Origin: Plantago ovata
Taxonomy: Eukaryota > Streptophyta > Magnoliopsida > Lamiales > Plantaginaceae
Length of the DNA stretch: 64,000 nucleotides
NCBI GenBank assembly: GCA_028274465.1
Contig: CM051457.1
Location: 13,753,097 to 13,817,096, forward strand
Direction of reading: 5' to 3'
The translations under genes and the position numbers were made by a program. Positions 37,501-44,632 of this stretch are shown here, piece by piece. Below the pieces are notes generated by a model. It was not told the origin of the DNA. It worked only from the letters and a program-made list of their open reading frames with translations, and did no database searches. Position 1 is the stretch's first letter; every line of letters starts with the position of its first letter.

Positions 37501-40500
37501 TGGAGTTTGGAAAGTTTAACTACTGAAGGGATTTGATGAATATAAGAGGAGGAAGGGGTTTTGTTCTAACCTAAAGGAACAAAAAGGGGAACTACCCTAA
37601 CCTAAGGAGTAGATGGGAAATGTTCTAACATGGAGGAACATGGAGAATGAGCTAAGGTGGAGATTGTGAGATATGTAGCTCAATCTATGAGTTAGTTAAG
37701 CTTGAACGGTTGAGATTGATCTTTGGTTTTGGACGGATGAGATTAAAAGAAGAACAAAGAGGCAGTTACTACTTCAAGTAGCAAAAGCCAGTTGAGTTCA
37801 TTGAGTTCATATCAGTTCATCATCAGAAAAATAGAGCTTAGAAACTCCATTAGAGTGAGCTGTAATTTTCTCTGTAATCATTCCTGATTCACTTAGTTTC
37901 ATTTGTTGATTAGTGAGTTAGAGATAGCAGTGAGCTAGATAGGCAAGTTGATCGAGCTTGTCGATTGATAGATTCGTGGAATCTATCTTGGACGATGTGG
38001 TGTTGAATATAGCAGAGTCTTCGTCGGTTCCTCCATGCAGTAGGATCATCCATTGATCCAAAGCACGTTACATCGTTGTGTCCTTTATTACTCTATTTCT
38101 TATCGTTTCTGTTGCACACAAACTGTTCGATGTTTTGCTTGCGTGTTGGTTTGATTGTGTTGAGTTGATTGTTGATTAAATTCACAACAGTATTTGAAGG
38201 GAAACTCAACCTACTTGACTGGAAATTCCAAGATCTAGGTTTAAAGGGGTAACTTAACTGTACCGGTGTGGAGTTCACTGTTTCTTTACCTTTTGCAGTG
38301 AGTAGTTTTTAATGAATCTTACTGTTAACTTGGTTACAGGTGGTTAGGAGTCACTTATATATGTAAGAAGGAAGTGTGGACTCCTTCAACATGAACTGAA
38401 TACCAAATGCACTCTTCCAGCACCAATGAGTGTTCACGGCCAAAACGAATACAACTCTAATAACTTAACTATGCCGAACAGAATCAGACATGTAATGCAT
38501 CGATGTATACACTTGAAGCAATTCAAGGACATCGCATCTACTGCCATCCAATAAGGATGGTGTATTCTTAGAGGGGAGGGTTCAAAGGTTGTAAAACCTA
38601 CCTATCCTATGTAGTATTTTGATCATTAAATTCTTTTGTGTTACACACAAAATTTTCTTCATGTGGGAAATTGTTGGAAATATGAAGTAATTTCTTTTTT
38701 TCTTTTGTGACATATTGGCTTGGAGACATTTTTTATTAACTCCATTTGTGAGAAGGTTCTCTTTCATTCTGTTGACTTTTTATGTCCAATTTGACCTCAT
38801 ATTATTTTTAAATCGTACCGAAAAAAGTAATTAATAAAGTTATATTATGAAAGTATAATAATTCTTTAGAGCATGCCATCTATTCCAGCTCTACATTATA
38901 GTTAAAAAATTAGGACAATATAGCAATTACGTTGAAAGAAAGAAATGTTACTATGTCACAGGCAAGGTCATGTAAAGAAGTATTAGTTCTTGTTAAATAG
39001 AAACTCAAATAATCGAAAGGGTTAGGCGCAAAGTGGAGCTTAGATTGTTGTTCTAACCGAAACCTCCATAGATTATTACATTATGTTGAGAACTATGTGT
39101 TATGTGTTGTTCAACACTATATGGAGCCATATCATATTTTCATGATAGAAAATTTATGCAGTATTATGTAAGATCTTGAATTGAGTTTTGATGAATGCAC
39201 AAATTGTATTAGGAAAAGTAAAGATCATTGAAGGGGCTTTAGTAATTCATTAGCTGTAAATGTAAGAAGCCTAAGATTCAGTTCGATTGTTTATCCTTTG
39301 TTCCAACTCTATGGTGGAGATGCATCATTTGTGTCAAGTAGATCATGTTGGATCTTGGATATCTAGGAGTCTACATACATTAAGCCGCAGAGTTGCAAAG
39401 TATTGATTATAATACGTTCAAATTGTAAGTGTGAAATTGGGCAATTATGCAAAGTTGCAAAGTATTGATTATAATACGTTCAAATTGTAAGTGTGAAATT
39501 GGGCAATTATGCAAATTCTTTTGAAATCGCTATAGGTTATTCTGTTTACACTGCTGTTTTACTTATGTTAATTTCCATAGGACTGTTAAAGCTGTTTAGG
39601 ACTACAACGGCTTAACTAGAGTGTTGAGTTTGGAAAGGTTTTAAAGTGTATGATAAAATTTTGTATATAAACTATAAATCCAGTTTGAGTTGGTGTAAAC
39701 CTACACCAACACTTATGCTTATTAAGTTATTTATCACCTTTGCTTTAAACTTGATCGACTGATTTTGTCCAAGATTAATTCCATAGAAGTCAAATCATCC
39801 TCGGTGGGCTTGGCCTTAATTGACTCATAAATATTAGCCACAAATGAATTCAACATGAATTTATCTCAGGAAGCTGATCGAGCTTTCTTATTAATGCCAT
39901 CCAAGAAGAGTACTCTAGAGTCTAGACCCTAACTTGTTGCTTTGATTTGTAACAAATTATGTTTCAGCAAGTATTTGTGCAAGAAATAAAAATACTAGAA
40001 GTACAAGTTAATAATATACTGCTACAAAAAAGAAAAGAGTTGTAACTTTGACACTAAGCGAGTAGCATGCATGCAGCCAGTAAAAGGAGCACAGCCAGCT
40101 ATACCTAAAAAACAACATAACTATTCATCTGAACATAGACACACAATTCTATTTTGAAACACAAATTGACATTACTTTATTGGGATTTCCTACAGTATTT
40201 AAAGAAAAAAGTATTAGGTGCATTTATTTTCGAAAAATTGTTGCAGCTTGACTTGAAAGTCAGGAATCTCCACTCGTTCAAGTTAAATGATAAAGAAAAA
40301 CACTTTTACAAGAAAATAATCCTACTCAAGTACTCCTTCACTTATTTAAAATAAGAGCGCTTGGAATATTCAAATTTAAAAGTAGTTACTGATCGATACT
40401 TAGAAGTATGATATATATATAAGTTGAAAAAAATTGGGTTGAAAGAGAGAAGATATGAATAATTACTGCTAATTTAATTAAGCTGACTAATGAAATTAAA

Positions 40501-40791
40501 GTAGCTAGCGAAGCGAAAAATTAACACAAGGGATTCATATGCAATTATATAAGCAAGTAGCAGATTGAGTAATGAAGTGAAGCTTGGTTAGGTTAATTAC
40601 CTGGTTGAGTCACTGCTGCAATACTGGTAAAGCTTTCCTCTGTCGGAGAAGACAATGGCAGCAACTTGAGCATCACAGAGAACAGCCAAATCCTTAGCTT
40701 TCTTGAGCAACCCATTTCTCCTCTTTGAGAAAGTAACCTGCCTTGGTATTTTCTCTTCAATTTTCTTTATCTCCCTTTTCCGGCGACCCAT
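16822..40791 (-). CDS. FLC/MAF-clade MIKC MADS-box transcription factor, copy A
   Basis: Predicted 214-aa nuclear DNA-binding regulator. Hand-spliced exons in coding order: 40601-40791 (MADS), 19484-19562, 18663-18724, 18467-18563, 18031-18072, 17070-17135, 16822-16929; every junction stays in frame. MADS domain: [40 protein letters not shown] region: [38 protein letters not shown]; then [20 protein letters not shown], aligning by eye with the FLC/MAF K-box end. The C-terminus has a basic run, PKRRIK and IDLNAPAN. Exon sizes 79/62/97/42 bp match the MIKC pattern. Intron 1 is 21.0 kb and transposon-filled. Intron 3 uses a GC donor. By family, FLC proteins repress flowering-time genes; function here is inferred. 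Exon 6 end and exon 7 start are the least certain joints. Confidence 0.85.
20566..20640 (-). mobile_element. Possible old tRNA-derived SINE head
   Basis: On the minus strand a tRNA-like stretch has GGTTCGAAACC (B-box like) downstream of TAGTGATATCTCAATTGCC (A-box like). The same sequence occurs at about 48485-48570 in copy B, so it predates the duplication. No tail or target duplication was identified. Confidence 0.35.
20908..21016. repeat. Hairpin with perfect 25-bp stem
   Basis: Arms 20908-20932 and 20992-21016 are exact reverse complements (GCACAAAGAGTGTATAATTT and its complement form the centre) around a 59-base loop. The loop sequence is repeated once more just downstream. The homologous place in copy B (about 48.77-48.83 kb) has the loop sequence but no second arm. 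Confidence 0.85.
21853..22012 (-). mobile_element. tRNA-derived SINE, family 2, copy 1
   Basis: Minus-strand element: head GTGGCCGAGTGGTAAGGATT (A-box), B-box GGTTTGAATCCCG, then a body ending in A-rich sequence (T-run at 21851-21862 on +). The head resembles a tRNA-Ser/Leu-like gene but lacks a cloverleaf, as in SINEs. No clear target duplication seen. Confidence 0.65.
22500..24250 (-). mobile_element. Decayed Ty3/Gypsy element (minus strand)
   Basis: Reverse-strand fragments are in the right order for Gypsy pol: reverse transcriptase around 23940-23980 with [11 protein letters not shown] (canonical FGL-TNAPAT motif), then integrase C-terminal sequence around 22740-22930 with [15 protein letters not shown]. 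Stops and frameshifts are frequent, so it is not functional. A SINE of family 2 is inserted within it. The RT part is also present in intron 1 of copy B. Confidence 0.7.
23123..23383 (-). mobile_element. tRNA-derived SINE, family 2, copy 2, with 43-bp expansion
   Basis: Same family as 21853-22012, with the head at the right (GGTGGCCGGGTGGTAAAGAT) and B-box-like GGTTCGAAACTCG. Imperfect target duplications TTATAAAAGAAGGG (23109-23122) and TTATAAAAAAGAAGG (23384-23398) flank it. The body contains three copies of a 43-bp unit (23188-23315) starting TTAAGCACCTTATAACTCC, absent from the first copy. Confidence 0.75.
24996..25062 (-). mobile_element. Short LINE-like 3' insertion
   Basis: T-run then GGTAACAACAAAATTTTATT: reads on the minus strand as AATAAAATTTTGTTGTTACC plus polyA, a common plant LINE 3' end. 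The paralogous position in copy B (about 50058) lacks it, so it arrived after the duplication. Confidence 0.5.
25436..25593. other. Conserved non-coding block in intron 1 (copy A)
   Basis: About 158 bp (containing AATGTGTAGCCGAATA, TCCTTGTTAATCATGATGTT and CTAGGCATTGTGAGCAGGCC) is strikingly similar to 50364-50521 in intron 1 of copy B, more so than much of the surrounding intron by eye. No open frame or transposon signature is seen. Confidence 0.6.
25600..26880. other. Intronic DNA without identified content
   Basis: AT-rich, scattered short frames only. Possibly upstream decayed parts of the Gypsy remnant that becomes recognisable at about 26.9 kb. Confidence 0.3.
26900..29760 (+). mobile_element. 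Decayed Ty3/Gypsy element (plus strand)
   Basis: Domain debris in canonical order: gag zinc knuckle ([15 protein letters not shown], about 27010-27060); spacer [15 protein letters not shown] (about 27690-27730); reverse transcriptase pieces VLLVKKKDG and CIDYRKLND (27870-27950), [18 protein letters not shown] (about 28215-28265) and FIGYYRRF; RNase [21 protein letters not shown] (28690-28770) and [16 protein letters not shown] (about 28935-28982); integrase zinc-finger region [13 protein letters not shown] (about 29566-29605). Multiple frameshifts and stops. A Cassandra LTR splits the integrase region at 29255-29561. LTRs were not identified. Confidence 0.8.
29255..29561 (-). mobile_element. 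Cassandra-type TRIM solo LTR (minus)
   Basis: Reads on the minus strand from TGTAATGCCCC to GGGCCGTTACA, 307 bp, with 5S-like promoter blocks (GGATGGGTGACC-type C-box appears as GGGTCACCCAT on the + strand near 29416-29426). It interrupts Gypsy integrase coding debris. Flanks ACGGT (29250-29254) and ATAGT (29562-29566) look like a target duplication in which a CpG has decayed to TA. Confidence 0.8.
29900..31770. other. Intronic DNA without recognised genes
   Basis: No domain is recognisable. Some stretches have the look of decayed retroelement sequence but cannot be assigned. Confidence 0.3.
31780..33490 (+). mobile_element. Decayed Copia remnant
   Basis: Broken Copia pol on the + strand: reverse-transcriptase pieces ending [16 protein letters not shown] (about 32728-32777; family motif FDMKDLG-A-ILG) and RNase H/tail sequence including [12 protein letters not shown] (about 33120-33155). 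It is full of stops. The Copia element at 33498-38189 begins a few bases downstream, so that element probably inserted into this debris. Confidence 0.6.
33498..34025 (+). repeat. 5' LTR of the 33.5-38.2 kb Copia element
   Basis: 528 bp, TG...CA ends, near-identical in layout to 37665-38189 with scattered substitutions and small indels (for example an extra ATC-repeat near 33646-33658). Confidence 0.92.
36421..37091. mobile_element. Solo LTR with GC-rich repeats nested in Copia RNase H
   Basis: 671 bp, starts TGTTGGTGATTTTAG and ends TTTTACTAACA, with a perfect 5-bp target duplication ATTGG (36416-36420, 37092-37096). It splits the RNase H region of the host Copia element. Inside are five 27-28-bp units built on GGGGCAGAGCCCC palindromes (36571-36705) and two 38-bp units starting GGATATATGCACCCCTTC (about 36746-36821). 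A TATATATT box is near 36860. Open frames on both strands here are low-complexity artefacts. Confidence 0.88.
37665..38189 (+). repeat. 3' LTR of the 33.5-38.2 kb Copia element
   Basis: 525 bp, preceded by the purine-rich tract AAGGTGGAGAT. Followed directly by the GTATT target duplication. Confidence 0.92.
38195..39390. other. Intronic DNA, nothing recognised
   Basis: AT-rich; the distal part (from about 39.34 kb) is similar to copy B near 51.58 kb. Confidence 0.35.
39391..39514. repeat. 62-bp tandem duplication in intron 1 of copy A
   Basis: Two essentially identical 62-bp units (AGTTGCAAAGTATTGATTAT...) lie head to tail. Copy B has one related unit near 51620-51690. Confidence 0.9.
40066..40075. 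promoter_or_regulatory. RY motif in intron 1 of MADS gene A
   Basis: CATGCATGCA, containing overlapping RY cores (CATGCA / TGCATG), 526 bp from the end of exon 1. The same motif, within GGCATGCATGCAGCC, is at a matching distance in copy B. RY motifs near the start of Arabidopsis FLC intron 1 are bound by the B3 protein VAL1, which recruits Polycomb silencing. Presence is observed; binding is inferred. Confidence 0.55.
40601..40791 (-). CDS. Exon 1 of MADS gene A (MADS domain)
   Basis: Encodes the entire DNA-binding MADS domain and ends CCAG|GTAATT, phase 2, so AG joins C of exon 2 to give Ser. The start Met at 40789-40791 opens the invariant MGRRK motif. It lies 21 kb from exon 2, so gene finders are likely to report it as a separate fragment. 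It differs from copy B at a few residues, for example NGLLKKAK instead of NGLFKKAK and QYCSSDST instead of QYSSAST. Confidence 0.9.
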
Positions 40792-41055
40792 TTAATCCGT
40801 TTTCCGATTATCAGAATTCAGAAAGCAAGTCTAGCTAGATGTACTTATCTATCCACCGGCGGCCCACCCCTTTCTTCTTCTTCTATCTTAGATTTATTAT
40901 ATGTATGAATGAATATGAGCAGACCATCATCATCATAATAAAAAAAGGAAAAGGGAACATGACAGAGGTATAACGACAAAATAGTTTTTTGTTCTAGAGA
41001 GAGAGAATCAGCAGCATCTCGAGTCCGAAATTAGGCAAAAGAGTTGCCTCTCTCA

Positions 41056-41192
41056 TACACACACACACACTATCACAATATCATCATCATCTAGAAAAGT
41101 AAATGTAAAAATGTAGTAGCAATTGTAACTCTGTTTTTCATTTTTCTCTGTATGTATGTATAATGTAGTTGTAGTAGTAGTAGTAGTAGTAA
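41056..41192. repeat. Microsatellites upstream of MADS gene A
   Basis: An (AC)n run at 41056-41070 and a (GTA)n run at about 41165-41191, both in the probable 5'-UTR/promoter region. Confidence 0.85.
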
Positions 41193-41262
41193 AATGTTCT
41201 GTAATAATGTTCAAAGTTCAAACATGATAAGACTGAGTAACAAATAAACCAATTAAAACATG

Positions 41263-41270
41263 CCACGTGG
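41263..41270. promoter_or_regulatory. G-box in MADS gene A promoter
   Basis: CCACGTGG, a perfect G-box palindrome, 472 bp upstream of the ATG and followed by GGCTTTTGCAGTGCCTAT. Both the G-box and that following sequence recur upstream of copy B. G-boxes bind bHLH and bZIP factors; which one acts here is unknown. Confidence 0.55.
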
Positions 41271-41853
41271 ACAGTGGCTTTTGCAGTGCCTATTTCACCT
41301 GTACGCTAGCTAGCGACCTAGGAGTACATATACATTACTTACTCCAAACTCCTATGGTTTGGTTTGGACGAGAGTTATTTAGTTAAAGAGTAAAAAGTAT
41401 TATACATACTGCGTTGGTTTGATAAATTAATTAATTAGTGTAGGTGATCCATCTGTACAATGATTTGACTATCTCATCTCATTGATTTTACTTGCTCATC
41501 AGTCATCATCTCATTTCATGCACACCCCGTACGTAATGTACATCAACTTCAACTTGCACCAAACCTGTGCAACTTGCGCGACGATCTACAACGTGCTTTA
41601 TTCAAAATGATTTTTTTAGTTAGAAAAAGGGAGTGTTAAGGGGTGTTTGGTAGAGGACTCCAATACATAATATTCGATTTTTCTATATCCTGTTATTGTT
41701 CCAGATAACAAATAAAGTCCTTTATGAAGTTCTGTTATTGGATGCTCCATGCTTATTTTGAAACTACAATTTTTGTTATTGAATTTCTTATATTCGAGTA
41801 TATATATTGAGATGAAATCCTTTATAAGTTTTTCTTTTCTTTCGAAAATGATA

Positions 41854-42037
41854 CTTCCTCCATTTTATTAATCATTAATGACTTCCTCTTCGGTCAACAA
41901 ATTTCATATTTGCACATTACTTCTAAATTATACGATGCAATTCTTTCTTAAAGTTATATAATTAATGTTCTTAAGTTAGTAGTACTTTTATTTTATTTTA
42001 TTTTATTTTATTTAAGTTTGTAATGAAATGGAGGAAG
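41854..42037. mobile_element. Stowaway-like MITE
   Basis: TIRs CTTCCTCCATTTTATTA and, from the right, CTTCCTCCATTTCATTA, flanked by TA on both sides. 184 bp with an internal TTTTA repeat. Marks the intergenic gap between the two MADS copies. Confidence 0.75.
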
Positions 42038-42039
42038 TA

Positions 42040-43430
42040 GTATGGGAGAAATAACATGCCTTATCATTTGGTCATGTATGGTATTTATAGGAGATAAGTT
42101 TCTTGGAACATATGCTCCTTATAATCATGAGTATCTTTCATGATTTCAACTAGTATCAGGTCTAGGTCTGCTCTACACTCAACTCGTGAAGTAGTTGACA
42201 ATTTGAGGGTAGGTGGGACAGTCTGTGGGTAAGACGGTAAGTCCATTTTTTTTACTGTCATGATTACTTTTGTTCTCTGACCGTGAATTAGTACGGGTGA
42301 CAAAATATTGATATACGTTTATGACCATAGTGATTGACACTCCAATGGTGCGTAATCATTGCTCATATTCCTTCTTTCTTCGAGAGGGAGTCGGTTGTAT
42401 AATCTCCAAATGTACCATTTTAACCCTCATAAATTCACATTTGCAAAAACAAAATCTTTTGGAGAGGCATACATTCTATTCGAATTCTATATGGTAAACC
42501 TAGTTTTAACAATTTAAATTTTGATGGGAGAGGCTTTTATCTTGTTCAAATTTAGAGAACCAAGATAAGAAAAGGCATGTGTCCGTGACCCATTTACAAG
42601 CCAGCGTACATATCTAGTTGTTTATTTATTTATATTTATATTTTTTAAAATGGCAAAGAACTTGTATAAATAGTCTTTCCCAAAGAATTTGTATGTCAGT
42701 GTGTTTAGGTAAAAAGGTGGCAAACGGATCATTCGGATGGGATTCAAATCGGATTAGATGGTGTTTCAGATGAGTGATTTTGTTTCGGATGATCTTGGAC
42801 CATATCGGATCGGATTCGGGTGTGTCTGGATTTTGAGTCTTGATCGGATTATGAATTTCAAGATATTTCGGGTCGAATCAATTTGGGCCGGTTCAATTCG
42901 GATACAGTGATGAATGAATAGATGACAGTAAAATTAATTTTTAATAGAAAAATGTATAAATTATTACAACTTCAATATCTTAATTATAAGTTAGTTATAT
43001 ATAAAATATTTAGTATAAATGAAAAATATTCCTTACAAATTTAATTTGGGTAATTTCGGATCGGATGAGTTTGGATCTCATTTAATTCGGATTGGATAAA
43101 TTTCAAATGTGATCATTCAGATCAAATTTTATTCGAGTGATTTTAGATCGGATAAATTCGAATTGAATTTAGGATCAAAGTTCAGATTGGTAACCAAATA
43201 TATCGGGTGAAACTTTGATTCAAATCGAATTGGGTCGAATTTTGAATTCGTATGAATTTTGCATGTTTAGGTACTAAAATAGTACTATAAATTGAAATTG
43301 AAATGTAGAATTTTAAAATTGGGCGGTATAATCAAATGGACCTAATTTTCCCTAAATATATAGGTTATATAGCGAAGGTGGACTTGCATGAAGGAAATCT
43401 TGGGCCTTAATTGAGGACTTGGACCAAGAT
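42040..43430. other. Spacer between the MADS copies
   Basis: Between about 42720 and 43260 degenerate ATCGGATTCGGGT-like units recur, a common dispersed plant repeat. A TATAAATA sequence on the minus strand near 42077-42094 may belong to an unidentified LTR-like element. No gene supported. Confidence 0.4.
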
Positions 43431-43873
43431 CAGTATCCTCCGGCCGGGCCGTCCATACATAATTAAGATAGTCCGTTTATATTTTACGAAATTCGAGTAA
43501 CCGTTAAGCTCCAAAAGTGGAAAGTGTTGTCGTGGCTACTAGTCTATTGTAGTAATGTGTCAGACTGTCAGTGGCTCAGTGCTAGTGTGCTACTGGTTTC
43601 AGGCAAGCTCCAATTACTTCATTCCAACTCAATTAACGAGTATTGTTGTAAATTTAAATTCTACTCCCGAATTTTCTAGAACAGTCAATAGTGGAAGGAG
43701 TAGTATAGGTTGTGTTTGTTTGTGTATTGATTGATGAATATAGAATGAAATTGAAATTGAAACTTATCAATCGATATGCCGCTATATTCTGTATTTATAT
43801 TGTATTGTGTATGTATATAATATATAATGTATCCATCGAGAGGCTGGTCGGAAAATACTTATATCTTGTGTTT

Positions 43874-44125
43874 GCCAATTTTCAATTAATTTCCCCCAAA
43901 CCCTCTCTCTGTTACAGTGGCGCGTAAATCAGCTATCCACGACTCACTTCGGTCATTTTCCTCTGCAAGTAAGTTACCTCTTATTTCCTTTTTCCTTCTC
44001 TTACTCTTCTGCTCTTGTAGTCTTCTTGTTTGTTAACTCAATTTTCAATTAATTTCCCCCAAACTTATCTCTATGTTACAGTGGCGCGTAAATTGGCTAT
44101 CCACGAGTCTGTCCAGTCATTTTCC
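43874..44125. promoter_or_regulatory. Doubled conserved 3'-flank block of MADS gene B (candidate antisense promoter)
   Basis: Two copies of the block seen at 16164-16260, cores GTTACAGTGGCGCGTAAAT at 43911-43929 and 44075-44093, 164 bp apart, each preceded by TTTCCCCCAAAC. They lie about 0.5-0.7 kb past the stop of gene B, and a C/T-rich leader-like sequence follows on the + strand. Candidate start region for transcription antisense to the gene; unproven. Confidence 0.4.
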
Positions 44126-44632
44126 TCTTCAAGTAATCAAGTAGGCTCTTTCTTCTTCTTCTTCTCCAGTACACTTACTGTATTGTTGTCGTGAATGCTC
44201 TGCCTGCCTCTCTCCTTTTACCTCTCTCTACATTTTTCATTTCCTTCTACTATTTCATCTATATATGTAGTACCATTAGTAGAATTTTATTTCTTCAATA
44301 GCAACTGTTTGTTTTTATGTCTCAATGATGCTCCTTCATTTCATCTCTCACTTGCCGGTTTTGGTTCATAGATTATTAGATTGATGATGATTGCTTATTC
44401 TTCGATCTATAAATTATAATTGCATGTCTGGTTTATTCATTAAAAGAATAAATTCACATTTATTAATTTCCACATACAAACTTTGCTGCATAGTAATTTA
44501 GATTAGATACACTTCAAGGATATATACTCGCCGTTTGATTCCTGTTGTTACATGGCCAATCGAGCTACGAATTCTCTTGACGAATTATGTATCCTTCTTT
44601 GCTATAGCCATCTGCTTTCAAGAATGAACGGA

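Larger units (their letters stand above)
33498..38189 (+). mobile_element. Copia LTR retrotransposon, defective, with nested solo LTR
   Basis: Complete skeleton: LTRs 33498-34025 and 37665-38189, both TGTGAGATAT...CACAACA, and 5-bp target duplication GTATT (33493-33497, 38190-38194). Downstream of the 5' LTR lies TTTGGCGCCATCTGTGGG, a primer-binding-site-like sequence. Gag starts at 34069. Debris follows in Copia order: altered zinc knuckle (34532-34570), protease with DSG changed to ECG (about 34780), pre-integrase [13 protein letters not shown] with YVDDIL (35914), and RNase H ending SLSTTEAEF. The integrase core and early RT are deleted: [11 protein letters not shown] (35370-35405) runs almost directly into RT sequence at 35430. 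Non-autonomous and inactive. Confidence 0.9.
19563..40600 (-). other. Giant intron 1 of MADS gene A (21,038 bp)
   Basis: Runs from the GT at 40600-40599 to the AG before 19562. It contains, in + coordinates, two tRNA-like SINEs, a minus-strand Gypsy remnant, a plus-strand Gypsy remnant with a nested Cassandra LTR, Copia debris and a complete Copia skeleton with a nested solo LTR. Segments 19.6-20.9, 23.8-25.6 and 39.3-40.6 kb have counterparts in intron 1 of copy B and represent the pre-duplication intron. Confidence 0.8.
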
